NCBI GenBank assembly: GCA_041499035.1
Contig: JBGQJK010000007.1
Coordinates: 1-39,403, forward strand
Reading direction: 5' to 3'
Length of the DNA stretch: 39,403 nucleotides
Origin: DATFUL01 sp041499035
GTDB taxonomy: Bacteria > Patescibacteriota > Microgenomatia > UBA8517
Below the pieces are notes generated by a model, which saw nothing but the letters and a program-made list of their open reading frames with translations, was not told where the DNA came from and did no database searches. This document shows, one piece after another, positions 8,481 through 16,772 of the stretch; within the stretch, counting starts at the first letter, position 1; every line of letters starts with the position of its first letter. The translations under genes were made by a program, and so were the position numbers.

Positions 8481-9567
8481 ATGGGGAGGGGCGGAGAGAG
8501 TGCTTGTTGCTCTCCATGAGATGTTTCCTGAAGCACCACTTTATACTTCAGTTTATGACCATCAAAAGGCACGGTGGGCTAAAGTTTTTCCCGAGGTAAA
8601 AACTTCATTCCTTCAAAATTTTCCTTTTGCAAAATCAAATCACGAATTTTTTGCAGCCTTAATGCCATTAGCCTTTAAATCCTTTGATTTTTCTGATTTT
8701 GATTTGGTTATCTCTGTGACCTCAGAAGCTGCTAAAGGAATCGAAACAAAGCTAGATACACTGCATGTTTGCTACTGCCTGACTCCAACACGATATTTAT
8801 GGAGTGGATATAACGACTATTTTGGAAATTCATTCCTTAGGTTTATCTCAAGGCCAATTGTGAGGCTTCTTAAGGACTGGGATAAGAAGATGGCAAAAAG
8901 ACCTGATGTTATTATCTCAATCTCGAGCGAGGTTCAAAGAAGGGTTAAAAGATATTATGGGAGAAATTCAGAAATAATATTTCCTCCCGTTAATACTTCA
9001 TTGATATATATCAATGAAGTGAAAAATAGGAGGTATTTCCTATTAGTGTCAAGGCTGGATTATGGATACAAAAAAATTGACCTGGCGGTAGAAGCTTTCA
9101 ATAGGTTGGGTTATCTGTTGGTAGTAGTTGGAGGCGGAAGGGAAGAAAAGAGGTTGAAGAGACTAGCGAAGCGAAATATTACATTTGCAGGGAAAATTTC
9201 GGAAAAGCGCTTAATTAAGTTCTATCAAAACGCAAAAGCTCTAATAATGCCCCAGGCGGAAGATTTTGGAATAGTCGCGGTTGAGGCTCAAAGCTACGGG
9301 GTCCCGGTTATCGCCTATAACAAAGGGGGTTCTTTTGATACAGTAATAGATGGTAAGACTGGAGTCCTCTTCCACCACCAAACCGTAGGCAGCTTGGTGC
9401 AGGCAGTTCAAAAGTTTGATAAAATGGCTTTTAGTGAGAGAATATTAAGAGAGAATGCTAAAAGATTTTCTAAAAAGGTTTTCCAAAGACAGCTACGAAA
9501 AACACTTGTACGGGCTTATTCTAGCCGGAGGGGGCGGCACGCGTCTTTGGCCAAGGTCGAGAAATAA
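8428..9567 (+). CDS. Family 4 glycosyltransferase
   Basis: This 379-residue GT-B protein opens with KKVAIVYDRVNKWGGAERVL, the GGAE acceptor-binding turn of GT4 enzymes. Later come LLVSRLDYGYKKIDLAVEAF and the donor-site segment PQAEDFGIVAVEAQSYGVPV with the EX7E glutamates. I start it at the ATG at 8428 rather than the upstream ATG at 8377. The shorter form begins just before the first beta strand, while the extra 17 residues of the longer form would lie wholly inside the upstream gene and match nothing in the family. Even so it overlaps its upstream neighbour by 53 bases, and it overlaps manC by up to 113 bases. Confidence 0.87.
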   Translation: MKKYSKKKVAIVYDRVNKWGGAERVLVALHEMFPEAPLYTSVYDHQKARWAKVFPEVKTSFLQNFPFAKSNHEFFAALMPLAFKSFDFSDFDLVISVTSEAAKGIETKLDTLHVCYCLTPTRYLWSGYNDYFGNSFLRFISRPIVRLLKDWDKKMAKRPDVIISISSEVQRRVKRYYGRNSEIIFPPVNTSLIYINEVKNRRYFLLVSRLDYGYKKIDLAVEAFNRLGYLLVVVGGGREEKRLKRLAKRNITFAGKISEKRLIKFYQNAKALIMPQAEDFGIVAVEAQSYGVPVIAYNKGGSFDTVIDGKTGVLFHHQTVGSLVQAVQKFDKMAFSERILRENAKRFSKKVFQRQLRKTLVRAYSSRRGRHASLAKVEK

Positions 9568-10597
9568 GACTCCAAAACAATTCCTTAAACTTTTTGATAA
9601 AGAGACCCTGATGCAGGTAGCGGTTAAGCGGTTCTCGGAAGTTCTCCCCTGGGAAAAGATATATGTGGTAACAGTGTCTAACGATTATAAAAGGGAAGTC
9701 TTGAGGGAGTGTCCAAGGCTTCACGAAGATAATGTAATAGTGGAACCTGAGAGGCGTGAAACGGGCCCGGCTCATGGCTTGGGAGCTTTAATTATTCAAC
9801 ACAAGGACCCGAACGCCGTGATTATGACGGAGGCAGCTGACAGGTTGGTAAAACCCATTGGAAGATATTTGGAGGTTCTCACTGCGGCTGCAAAGATGGC
9901 ATACGAGGAAAAGGTCTTGGTCGCGGTTGGTGTTGAGCCAAGATACCCGCATACAGGTCTGGGACACATTAAGAAGGGTCAAAAGATTCCCAAGAAAGGA
10001 AATATATCGTTTTATAAATTGGAAAGGTTTGTGGAGAAGCCATCTACTGAACTGGCCAAGAAATATACTGAGTCGGGTGACTATTTATGGAATGCAGGAC
10101 AGTATGTTTGGAGAGCAGACTCCCTTCTAACGGAATTTAAGGAAAATGCCCCCGATATTTATAAAAATCTGATGGAAATCCTGCCCCATCTGGGCACAAA
10201 AGAGGAGAAGACATTTTTGGAAAGTGAATATAAAAAGATGCCCAAAATATCTGTCGACTATGCCATTACCGAAAAATCTAAGAACTTTGTAACTGTTGCA
10301 GGGGACTTTTTCTGGACAGACATCGGCGACTGGAGGGAAGTTTGGGCAAATTCCAAAAAAGATAATCAAAGCAATGTTGTAATTTCGGGGGATGAGCCAG
10401 GCGGGGAGGTAGTTAATATTGGGACAACCGACACGTTAATCCACAGCGACGGACGAATGGTAGCGGTTGTGGGCTTGGACAATATCGTAATCGTTGATAC
10501 AAAAGATGCTCTCCTAGTTGCCTCCAAGAGTCACGCTCAGGAGGTAAAGCAAATCGTGGAGAAACTTAAGGAAGAAAAACGGACAGAGCTTCTCTAA
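9455..10597 (+). CDS. manC: Mannose-1-phosphate guanylyltransferase
   Basis: This enzyme makes GDP-mannose from mannose-1-phosphate and GTP in the cytoplasm and so supplies the mannosyl donor for the neighbouring glycosyltransferases. The 380 residues show the pyrophosphorylase signature LILAGGGGTRLWPRS at 21-35 with KTPKQF after it, EPERRETGPA, and the FVEKP motif near residue 191. WNAGQYVW and DWREVW follow. The type II phosphomannose isomerase domain found in bifunctional ManC proteins is absent, so it is a single-function form. The ATG at 9455 has a purine-rich run just upstream. A TTG at 9506 would give a 363-residue protein with the more usual short N-terminus and cannot be excluded. 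Confidence 0.92.
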   Translation: MLKDFLKRFSKDSYEKHLYGLILAGGGGTRLWPRSRNKTPKQFLKLFDKETLMQVAVKRFSEVLPWEKIYVVTVSNDYKREVLRECPRLHEDNVIVEPERRETGPAHGLGALIIQHKDPNAVIMTEAADRLVKPIGRYLEVLTAAAKMAYEEKVLVAVGVEPRYPHTGLGHIKKGQKIPKKGNISFYKLERFVEKPSTELAKKYTESGDYLWNAGQYVWRADSLLTEFKENAPDIYKNLMEILPHLGTKEEKTFLESEYKKMPKISVDYAITEKSKNFVTVAGDFFWTDIGDWREVWANSKKDNQSNVVISGDEPGGEVVNIGTTDTLIHSDGRMVAVVGLDNIVIVDTKDALLVASKSHAQEVKQIVEKLKEEKRTELL

Positions 10598-10603
10598 AAA
10601 AGC

Positions 10604-11254
10604 ATGATGTATGATTTTGTAAAACGCGTAATTGACATCGTCGCCTCCGTCATATTGATTATCGTTTTTTCCCCGATAATGGCGTTAACCGCAGTTATCA
10701 TTTGGATTACCACCAAAGGCCCGATCCTTGTCGAGAAAACAAACTCGCACATGAAGCGGATTGGCAAAGACGGACGAATTTTCAGACTTTATAAGTTCAG
10801 ATCTATGTCGGTTAAGGCAGATTATTTGTTAACAAAAGACCCGCGGTTTAAAAAGCTTTATAACGAATACAAGCGGTCAAGTTTTAAGTTGCACGAGGAT
10901 CCCCGCGTAACTAAATTTGGCAGATTTATCCGTAAGTATTCAATTGACGAAATGCCACAACTTTTTAACGTCCTGAGGGGTGATATGAGCCTAGTAGGCC
11001 CTCGTCCATATCATGTTCAGGAGCTTGAAGAGCAGCAGAAAATATATCCGGGTACTTCAAAATTTGTCAAGGAAACGCAAACCGTTAAACCTGGAATTAC
11101 GGGATTTTGGCAGGTATCCGGAAGAAGTAGCATAAACTTTGATAAAAGAATTGAGATGGACGCTAATTATGCACGTAAAAAATCTCTCCTTATGGATTTA
11201 ACGATTATTCTTAGGACTCCAATTGCCATGATTAGCGGCAAAAACGCCGTATAA
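10604..11254 (+). CDS. Polyprenyl-phosphate sugar-1-phosphate transferase (WcaJ-like)
   Basis: This is an initiating glycosyltransferase of the bacterial sugar transferase family. It transfers a sugar-1-phosphate from a nucleotide sugar to undecaprenyl phosphate and so starts lipid-linked glycan synthesis. The 216-residue form has a single N-terminal hydrophobic hairpin (residues 8-37), then the catalytic block: LYKFRSM (62-68), DPRVTKFGRFIRKYSIDE (99-116), QLFNVLRGDMSLVGPRP (119-135) and PGITGFWQVSGR. It lacks the N-terminal four-helix and CoA-binding-like domains of long WcaJ/PglD-type proteins, as in PglC-like monotopic enzymes. Two adjacent ATG codons (10604 and 10607) could serve as start. 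It follows manC by 6 bases and ends the polysaccharide operon before a new promoter. Confidence 0.92.
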   Translation: MMYDFVKRVIDIVASVILIIVFSPIMALTAVIIWITTKGPILVEKTNSHMKRIGKDGRIFRLYKFRSMSVKADYLLTKDPRFKKLYNEYKRSSFKLHEDPRVTKFGRFIRKYSIDEMPQLFNVLRGDMSLVGPRPYHVQELEEQQKIYPGTSKFVKETQTVKPGITGFWQVSGRSSINFDKRIEMDANYARKKSLLMDLTIILRTPIAMISGKNAV

Positions 11255-11259
11255 TTTTG

Positions 11260-11268
11260 TGATATTAT
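11260..11268 (+). promoter_or_regulatory. Extended -10 promoter for the DUF4012 gene
   Basis: TGa-TATTAT lies here and ends seven bases before the ATG at 11276, so a normal start site would fall at or beside the first codon. No Shine-Dalgarno sequence is present. A perfect TATAAT at 11250-11255, overlapping the preceding stop codon, is an alternative that would give a leader of about 14 bases. No good -35 was seen for either. Confidence 0.5.
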
Positions 11269-11275
11269 ATACACT

Positions 11276-13324
11276 ATGACTGCCGATGAACTGAATATTC
11301 CCAAGATTACTCCGGATTCAATCTTGATTCCCAGCATAGAAAATAAAGAGGAAACTTTTGTTTCCGGAGGAGGACAGCATTCAGAATATAAAGCTCCCTC
11401 GTCTTCTGCGGTCAGAACAGATATCAGCGCTAAAAAGAAATCCGGGTTATTCCTTAAAATTGGGATAGGTTTTATGGCTATTGTTCTTATACTTCTAGTT
11501 GCGGTTGGAGTTCCGGCGTTTCTTACCTATCAAAAAGGGATAGCCCTTTACAAATCGGTTAAAAATTTGGAAGCCGCAGCCAAATCCCAGGATTTATCAC
11601 AAATAAAAAGTCAGATAAATGCGACAAGTAAATCCCTATCGGCGTTTAAATCTTCTTATATCCTACTTTCCTGGACACAAATTATTCCTTATTACGGTGG
11701 TTATGTGTCTGACATTGGCCATGTGGTTAACGCCGCCCAGGCAGGAATGGATGCGGGGACCACGGTTCTTACGGCAATTGAGCCATATTCTGATCTTCTC
11801 GGCCTTAAAGGGGCCAACGGTCAACAGGTTGCGCCTGCAGCCGACGGGGCAAAAACTGCCCAGGACAGGGTGGACTTTATTGTTAAGAGTTTGCCGAGTT
11901 TGTTGCCTCAGATTGATAAAATTTCGGGAAAAATGAAAGTGGTGGAGGAGGAGGTGTCCCAAATTGATGCAGAACGGTACCCAACCCAGTTTAAGGGAAT
12001 TCCCGTTCGAAACGATGTCAAGGCTGCCCAGGACTTGATCAGTCAAGCCTCAAACCTTTTGGTTAACGGCAAGCCGGTTATTGAAAACGCACCATATCTC
12101 CTGGGGATGGATTCGCCAAGGACGTATTTAGTCCTTTTTCAGAACGATAAAGAACTCAGGCCCACCGGTGGGTTTATGACAGCTTATGCAATAATGAGTG
12201 TTGACAAGGCCAAGTTTAATCCTACGCTAAGTGATGACATTTATAACTTGGACGCAAAGTATAAACCTAGTATTCCGGCTCCATCCCCGATTATTAAATA
12301 TATAAAGGGTCCATATGTTCTTTCACAAAACTTGCGTCTTAGGGATATGAATTGGTCGCCTGACTTTTCCCAGAGTATGCAGACTGTTTATACTGCAATT
12401 TCGCAGGTAGGCGTAAAAAATATTGATGGAATAATTGCAGTGGACACTAAAGTTCTTGACAACTTGTTAAGCGTGATCGGTCCGATAGGGGTTCCGGGGT
12501 TTGGGAACTTCAGTACGGCAATTGACCCTCAATGCAATTGCTCGCAAGTAATTCATGCTCTAGAAGCATACGCCGACGTAGAAGGTCCTATTATATGGGA
12601 TCCCTTGACGGGAAAGATTATTCAGCGGCCCGCCAATTCCGAAAATAGAAAGAAAATAATAGGACCTCTAATGAATTCGATTTTGGCAAATGCAATGGGC
12701 CAGCCCAAGGAAAAACTGGCGCCTCTTTTTAGTGCTGCTTTTAGTTCCGTTATGGAAAAGGACGTTCTTTTTTACATAATGGATCCTAAGATTCAAAAAT
12801 CTATTGTTGACTTTGGAATTGGTGGAACAATTAAGGATTATAATGGCGATTACCTTCACATAAATGATGCCAACCTTGGTGGAAGAAAATCCAATCTGTA
12901 CGCGACGGAAGATGTCCAGCAGGATATAAAAATTATAGGGGACGGGTCTGTTACAAAAACATTAACTATTACTTATAAAAACCCTGAAAAACAGGATGGT
13001 TGGTTAAACTCAATTCTTCCGACCTGGGTCCGCGTTTATGTTCCAAAAGGCAGCAGTTTGGTAGCGGCAGACGGCCTCGAAGCAAAACAGGATCCTTATG
13101 AGGATCTGGGCAAGACTGTTTTCGCAGGTTACTTCCGACTCCGTCCAGAAGGGGTTGCTAAAGTTACTTTCCAGTATAAGCTGCCTTTCAAAGTTCACGG
13201 ACAGTACAGACTTCTTATTCAGAAGCAACCGGGCGCAAACGACTATCTATACACAATTAATATTGGTAAGAACCAGCAGGAGTTCTATCTAAAAACAGAT
13301 AAAGAAGTTACAATTGGGCTCTAA
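11276..13324 (+). CDS. DUF4012 membrane-anchored protein
   Basis: This 682-residue protein has a cytoplasmic N-terminal tail of about 56 residues, one membrane segment (about 58-83, starting after a SAKKK positive patch), and a large extracytoplasmic part. The segment RTYLVLFQNDKELRPTGGF, starting near residue 282, is the hallmark of DUF4012. The family is common in CPR and Actinobacteria next to glycan genes and its biochemical role is not established. Here it follows the initiating sugar transferase by 21 bases and appears to have its own promoter. The long exposed domain would suit a wall- or glycan-associated role; that is inference from position. Confidence 0.85.
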   Translation: MTADELNIPKITPDSILIPSIENKEETFVSGGGQHSEYKAPSSSAVRTDISAKKKSGLFLKIGIGFMAIVLILLVAVGVPAFLTYQKGIALYKSVKNLEAAAKSQDLSQIKSQINATSKSLSAFKSSYILLSWTQIIPYYGGYVSDIGHVVNAAQAGMDAGTTVLTAIEPYSDLLGLKGANGQQVAPAADGAKTAQDRVDFIVKSLPSLLPQIDKISGKMKVVEEEVSQIDAERYPTQFKGIPVRNDVKAAQDLISQASNLLVNGKPVIENAPYLLGMDSPRTYLVLFQNDKELRPTGGFMTAYAIMSVDKAKFNPTLSDDIYNLDAKYKPSIPAPSPIIKYIKGPYVLSQNLRLRDMNWSPDFSQSMQTVYTAISQVGVKNIDGIIAVDTKVLDNLLSVIGPIGVPGFGNFSTAIDPQCNCSQVIHALEAYADVEGPIIWDPLTGKIIQRPANSENRKKIIGPLMNSILANAMGQPKEKLAPLFSAAFSSVMEKDVLFYIMDPKIQKSIVDFGIGGTIKDYNGDYLHINDANLGGRKSNLYATEDVQQDIKIIGDGSVTKTLTITYKNPEKQDGWLNSILPTWVRVYVPKGSSLVAADGLEAKQDPYEDLGKTVFAGYFRLRPEGVAKVTFQYKLPFKVHGQYRLLIQKQPGANDYLYTINIGKNQQEFYLKTDKEVTIGL

Positions 13325-13873
13325 ATGAAACTGCGGTCGTATTCTTCGGAGGGAGTTGTTCTTGGACGGAAAAATTATGGTGAAGCAGACAGGATTCTAT
13401 CCGTGTATTCAAAAGACCATGGTAGGATAGCACTCATTGCCAAAGGCATCCGTCGTCCAAAGAGCAAAAAGAGGGGACATTTGGAGATTTTTTCCCTTGT
13501 TAAATTTCAGGCATCTGCCGGTCGGGGAATTGACATAATGACGGAAGCGGAGATTGTAGACGATTTTAAAGAAATCCGAAAAAGCCTCCCAAAAGTCTCC
13601 TTAGCCTATTATTTTGTGGAGGTAGTAGGAAAAATTACTCATGAGGGTGAAAGAAACGACGAACTGTATGCTTTAATTTTGACAAGCTTGGGTAAGCTAA
13701 AAACGGCTACGAAACTAAAACAACTCAGGTTTGATTTCATCCTTAATCTGTTAACCGCGATGGGCTACTGGCCGCGCGGACAAAAACTTCCAAATCCGGA
13801 TGAGGCTCTTGAAGAAGTAATTGAGAGGCAAGTTTATTCTGAAAGAGTAGGGCGGCGCATCTTAGCAAAATAG
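13325..13873 (+). CDS. recO: Recombination mediator RecO, short form
   Basis: RecO loads RecA onto SSB-coated single-stranded DNA with RecR and anneals complementary strands. The 182 residues contain the N-terminal OB fold (SYSSEGVVLGRKNYGEADRI, then ALIAKGIRRPKSKKRGHLEI) and the start of the helical domain (LPKVSLAYYFVEVVGKITHEG). Typical RecO is about 240 residues with a CxxC zinc module in the C-terminal half; no cysteine pair exists here and the protein ends early. The start directly follows the DUF4012 stop. The frame is intact and the truncation is not caused by a visible frameshift, so it is probably the natural short form. It ends at a convergent junction with the zinc operon. Confidence 0.88.
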   Translation: MKLRSYSSEGVVLGRKNYGEADRILSVYSKDHGRIALIAKGIRRPKSKKRGHLEIFSLVKFQASAGRGIDIMTEAEIVDDFKEIRKSLPKVSLAYYFVEVVGKITHEGERNDELYALILTSLGKLKTATKLKQLRFDFILNLLTAMGYWPRGQKLPNPDEALEEVIERQVYSERVGRRILAK

Positions 13874-13879
13874 AAAGCA

Positions 13880-13900
13880 GCCATAAACGTTGTTAATGGC
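13880..13900. terminator. Candidate bidirectional terminator hairpin
   Basis: GCCATAAAC and GTTAATGGC form a nine-pair stem with one mismatch and a three-base loop between the convergent recO and znuB genes. The flanking T/A runs are short, so it is a weak candidate judged mainly by position. Confidence 0.4.
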
Positions 13901-13905
13901 ACCAC

Positions 13906-14694
13906 TTAAAAAATACTGACAATCAAAAAGACAATTAAATTAATGAGGACTATAGTTCCCCCAGGGGCTAGGTCAAAATAAAAGGAAACTATAACTCCAG
14001 CGACTACACAAAAAATAGACAGAGCCTGAGCTATTAAAATGGTAGGAATAAATGATTTTTTAAATTGTAAGGCCGTAAGAATTGGAACAATAAGAAGAGC
14101 TGAGATGAGTAGAATTCCGATAATCGGGATTGCAAGTGAAATTGTAATTGCCGAAAGAATTATAAAAATTGTATTTATTAAATTCACGTTTATTCGGTCA
14201 ACCTTTGCCGCATCCTCGTCAAAAGTAATAAACAATAATTTCTTATATAAAATTGCAACTGAAATGATGACTACAATACCTAAAGTAAGCACAGTGTAAA
14301 TGTCGTTTTGGGTTACTGTGGCGATGCTACCGAATAAATAATTAAAAAGTGTGGAATTAAAGCCGTGCGAAATACTAATTAAAATTACGGCAACTGCTAA
14401 ACTTCCGGATAAGAATAAAGCCAATGCGCTTTCGCCATAGACCTTTTTAGAAAGTCTCAATTTTTCGATTGCTATAGAAGAAAGCGTGGTTGCACCGATT
14501 GCAGTTAGAAGCGGGTTAAGATTTAAAAGTAAACCCAGTGCGATTCCTGCGAGAGATACATGGGAAAGTGTATCCGCAATAAGAGAATATCTTCGGAGAA
14601 CTAAAAATATACCTATTATTGGGGCAATTATTGCAATAATTATGCCGGCAATTAAACCTCGTACTACGAAATCGTATTGAAATAGGTTAATCAT
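13906..14694 (-). CDS. znuB: Zinc ABC transporter permease ZnuB
   Basis: This 262-residue integral membrane protein has about eight hydrophobic segments and is the ABC-3 family permease of metal uptake. Recognisable features are RRYSLIADTLSHVSLAGIALG near the N-terminus, with the conserved Asp-His pair typical of ZnuB/TroC permeases, and FITFDEDAAKV before the last helices. It forms the channel through which Zn2+ released by ZnuA crosses the membrane, driven by ZnuC. It is the last gene of the zur-znuACB unit and its ATG overlaps the znuC stop by 8 bases. Family alone would allow manganese, but the linked Fur-type regulator and ZnuA-like binding protein favour zinc. Confidence 0.93.
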   Translation of the reverse strand: MINLFQYDFVVRGLIAGIIIAIIAPIIGIFLVLRRYSLIADTLSHVSLAGIALGLLLNLNPLLTAIGATTLSSIAIEKLRLSKKVYGESALALFLSGSLAVAVILISISHGFNSTLFNYLFGSIATVTQNDIYTVLTLGIVVIISVAILYKKLLFITFDEDAAKVDRINVNLINTIFIILSAITISLAIPIIGILLISALLIVPILTALQFKKSFIPTILIAQALSIFCVVAGVIVSFYFDLAPGGTIVLINLIVFLIVSIF

Positions 14695-15406
14695 GGTGTG
14701 TATGGCTTATTTCGGTTGAATGATGCTCTTCGTGATGATGGGCCGCAATAAATTTAATGCCATGCTCTTCCTTAACAAATTCATTGGCATTTCCGTAGAA
14801 AACCAAACTTTGGTTGATTGCTGCTATCTCGGTTGCCTCTTTGGTTATGACATCAACATCGTGCGAAATTATTACGAGAGTAATTCCCATCTCCTGATTT
14901 AATTTCTTTAGCAGTTTATAAAAATCATTTTGTGAAGCCTGATCGATTCCACTTGTAGGCTCATCCAGGAAAAGGATTTCCGGTTTTTGAGCAAGTGCTA
15001 AAGCGATGAACACTTTTTGCAGCTGTCCCCCGGAAAGAGTTCCTATCATTCGAGTTTTTAGGTCGGTAATTCCAACATCCCCCATAGCTTTTTGCGCGAG
15101 GTGTTTATCTGTACCTAAGTTAACAACCTCGCCAACAGTAATCGGGAACTTTGAGTCAATGTTACTGGCTTTTTGGCCCACATAAGCTAAATTTTTACAA
15201 TCCACATTGATATACCCTTTTTTTACTTCTAGAAGATTTAAAATCAATTTAATTAGGGTGGTTTTGCCACCACCGTTGGGGCCGACAACTCCAATATAGT
15301 CGCCTTTATGAATATTTAGATTGATATCTTTGAGGACTAGATTTTCTCCATAGGCAAATGACACATCTTTTACTTCGATAACATTTTTACTGTGATCGGG
15401 GATCAT
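14687..15406 (-). CDS. znuC: Zinc ABC transporter ATPase ZnuC with His-rich tail
   Basis: This is the ATPase subunit of the zinc importer, with all ABC motifs: Walker A GPNGGGKTT (42-50), signature LSGGQLQK, Walker B ILFLDEPTSG and the switch histidine IISHD. The C-terminus is unusual: the last 19 residues (221-239) contain eight histidines with Glu and Asp (HHHEEHH, then SHTHHD) and could bind zinc. I use the ATG at 15406, one base after the znuA stop. A TTG at 15421 in the same frame would add five residues and is less likely. Length is 239 residues, normal for the family apart from the tail. Confidence 0.93.
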   Translation of the reverse strand: MIPDHSKNVIEVKDVSFAYGENLVLKDINLNIHKGDYIGVVGPNGGGKTTLIKLILNLLEVKKGYINVDCKNLAYVGQKASNIDSKFPITVGEVVNLGTDKHLAQKAMGDVGITDLKTRMIGTLSGGQLQKVFIALALAQKPEILFLDEPTSGIDQASQNDFYKLLKKLNQEMGITLVIISHDVDVITKEATEIAAINQSLVFYGNANEFVKEEHGIKFIAAHHHEEHHSTEISHTHHD

Positions 15407-15407
15407 A

Positions 15408-16325
15408 TTAACGGCACTCAAGTGCGATCTCTAGATTATGCAGGTTTTGTTCCATAACAGTCAAATAAGTGGCTCCGCGATCTAAAGCATCGGGGGTGAG
15501 GCCTTCCAGAGGATCAAGAACTAAGGTTTGTGCTCCGACTTCTGAGGCAATAGTTTGTGCAAGTTTTGGGCTAACTAAACTTTCAAAGAAGATATATTTA
15601 ACATCGTTCTGTTTGGCAAAATTGGAAATATCTGCCAGCTGCTTTAGGGACGGCTCGGCGTCCGGGGAAAGGCCTGCAATTGGGATTTGGGTTAGATCGT
15701 AATCGGTAGCCAGGTAGCCAAAAGCCGCATGTGAAGTAATAATGTCTCTTTTCTGACAATTCTTTAGGTCTGCTTTGTAGTCGGAATCCAGACTATTCAA
15801 CTCGTTAATAAGCTTACCAGCATTTGCGGTGTAATAGCTTTTGTTTGCAGGATCTATTTGATTAAACTCGCTGAGTATTGAGCTAACTTGAATTTTTGCC
15901 AAGCGAGGGCTTAGCCATATATGCGGATCAACTGAATTTATTCCGTTTTCATCGATTACCTTTTGCGTAAAAAGTCCTTGTCCGGCAACTAAAACTTTGG
16001 TATTTGTGCCTTTTGAGGCGCTTTGGATTTTTGCTCCCCAGGATTCAACTGCGCCATTTAGGATTAAAAGTCTGCTCGAATCTATTTTTACAATATCGCC
16101 GCTAGACGGTTCGTAATCATGAGGTTCACCTCCTGCCGGGGTTATGTTTGTAATTTCTGCCTTATCTCCGCCAATTTGACTTGCAAAAAAGTAATACGGA
16201 TAAAATGACGTTGTTATCTGAAGTTTTTGCGTTGCTTTATTCGTCTGGCCAAAGTTTTTGATCCCAAAGTAAATCCCCATTGTAAGGATTGTTATTAGTG
16301 AAATTAGAACAATTGTTTTTTTCAC
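15408..16325 (-). CDS. znuA: Zinc-binding lipid- or membrane-anchored protein ZnuA
   Basis: This is the solute-binding subunit (cluster A-I) of the zinc importer. From a GTG at 16325 the protein has 305 residues. It has an N-terminal hydrophobic signal/anchor (about 4-24) without a lipobox Cys, so it is probably held by an uncleaved anchor. The metal ligands of the family are visible: His69 in GGEPHDYEPS, His135 in DPHIWLSP, His199 in ITSHAAFGYLA and Asp271 in VLDPLEG. The GTG overlaps the zur stop as GTGA, a standard coupling junction. The TTG at 16343 would add six residues before the signal and is less likely. The long His-rich loop of some ZnuA proteins is absent. Confidence 0.92.
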   Translation of the reverse strand: MKKTIVLISLITILTMGIYFGIKNFGQTNKATQKLQITTSFYPYYFFASQIGGDKAEITNITPAGGEPHDYEPSSGDIVKIDSSRLLILNGAVESWGAKIQSASKGTNTKVLVAGQGLFTQKVIDENGINSVDPHIWLSPRLAKIQVSSILSEFNQIDPANKSYYTANAGKLINELNSLDSDYKADLKNCQKRDIITSHAAFGYLATDYDLTQIPIAGLSPDAEPSLKQLADISNFAKQNDVKYIFFESLVSPKLAQTIASEVGAQTLVLDPLEGLTPDALDRGATYLTVMEQNLHNLEIALECR

Positions 16326-16729
16326 GGTGTACAGTTGTGACAATAGCCGAAAAATTCCAAATCATGCCTTAAAACCAGAAATTTCTGATTTCTTTGAATT
16401 CTCTTTTCTTCCCATTCCAAGTTTTCATCAAAACTAATGTCCTGGATACTCTTACATCTTAAACAAACCAGATGATGATGGTGTTTAAGTTCCTTAAGTT
16501 CATACCTTTTTGTTCCGTCGCCGAAATCGACTTCCTGGATGAAATTGTTCTTCAAAAGGAAGTAAAGTTCTCTATAAGCAGTAGTCTTATTAATTTTAAC
16601 TTTTTTGACCAACACTTCAGCGGTAATAGGGGACCGGAAAGTGCAAAATATCCGAATGATTTTACATCTCCCGGGTGTTAGCCTCTTTTTCTTATTTCTT
16701 AATCTTTGAATTAAGATTTCGGCTTTCAT
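16322..16729 (-). CDS. zur: Fur-family zinc uptake regulator (Zur-like)
   Basis: This 135-residue metalloregulator has a winged-helix DNA-binding half (RLTPGRCKIIRIF, then KINKTTAYRELYFLLKNNFI) and a C-terminal dimer half. The metal ligands are KHHHHLVCLRC (His83-86, Cys89, Cys92) and CHNC (Cys130, Cys133), where the two CxxC pairs form the structural zinc site. It heads the znuACB operon, so autoregulation and zinc control are the natural reading; the exact metal is inferred from the neighbours. The ATG at 16729 is chosen because an ATG at 16741 and a TTG at 16747 lie inside the -10 element and operator. With a start site about seven bases after the -10, the transcript would begin at this ATG. 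Confidence 0.9.
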   Translation of the reverse strand: MKAEILIQRLRNKKKRLTPGRCKIIRIFCTFRSPITAEVLVKKVKINKTTAYRELYFLLKNNFIQEVDFGDGTKRYELKELKHHHHLVCLRCKSIQDISFDENLEWEEKRIQRNQKFLVLRHDLEFFGYCHNCTP

Positions 16730-16736
16730 CTTTATT

Positions 16737-16765
16737 ATCATACGCAACTAAGTTGCGTATGTCAA
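16737..16765 (-). promoter_or_regulatory. zur-znuACB promoter with Zur-box-like operator in the spacer
   Basis: On the minus strand TTGACA (16760-16765) and TATGAT (16737-16742) are separated by exactly 17 bases, a near-consensus promoter. A perfect inverted repeat covers 16739-16761: arms CATACGCAACT and AGTTGCGTATG around one central base. It fills the whole spacer and runs into both hexamers. A bound dimer would block RNA polymerase, as expected for a zinc-loaded Fur-family repressor. The -10 ends seven bases before the zur ATG and no ribosome binding site exists. Confidence 0.85.
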
Positions 16766-16772
16766 GGATGTG

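Noticed and set aside
11236..11257. Terminator at the end of the sugar transferase gene (CGGC/GCCG stem then TATAATTTT)
   Set aside because: The stem is only four to five pairs and the T run is broken; the same bases contain a -10-like TATAAT, so it is not called as a terminator.
16730..16747. Upstream starts for zur (ATG at 16741, TTG at 16747)
   Set aside because: Both lie inside the -10 element and operator, so they could not be on an mRNA made from this promoter.
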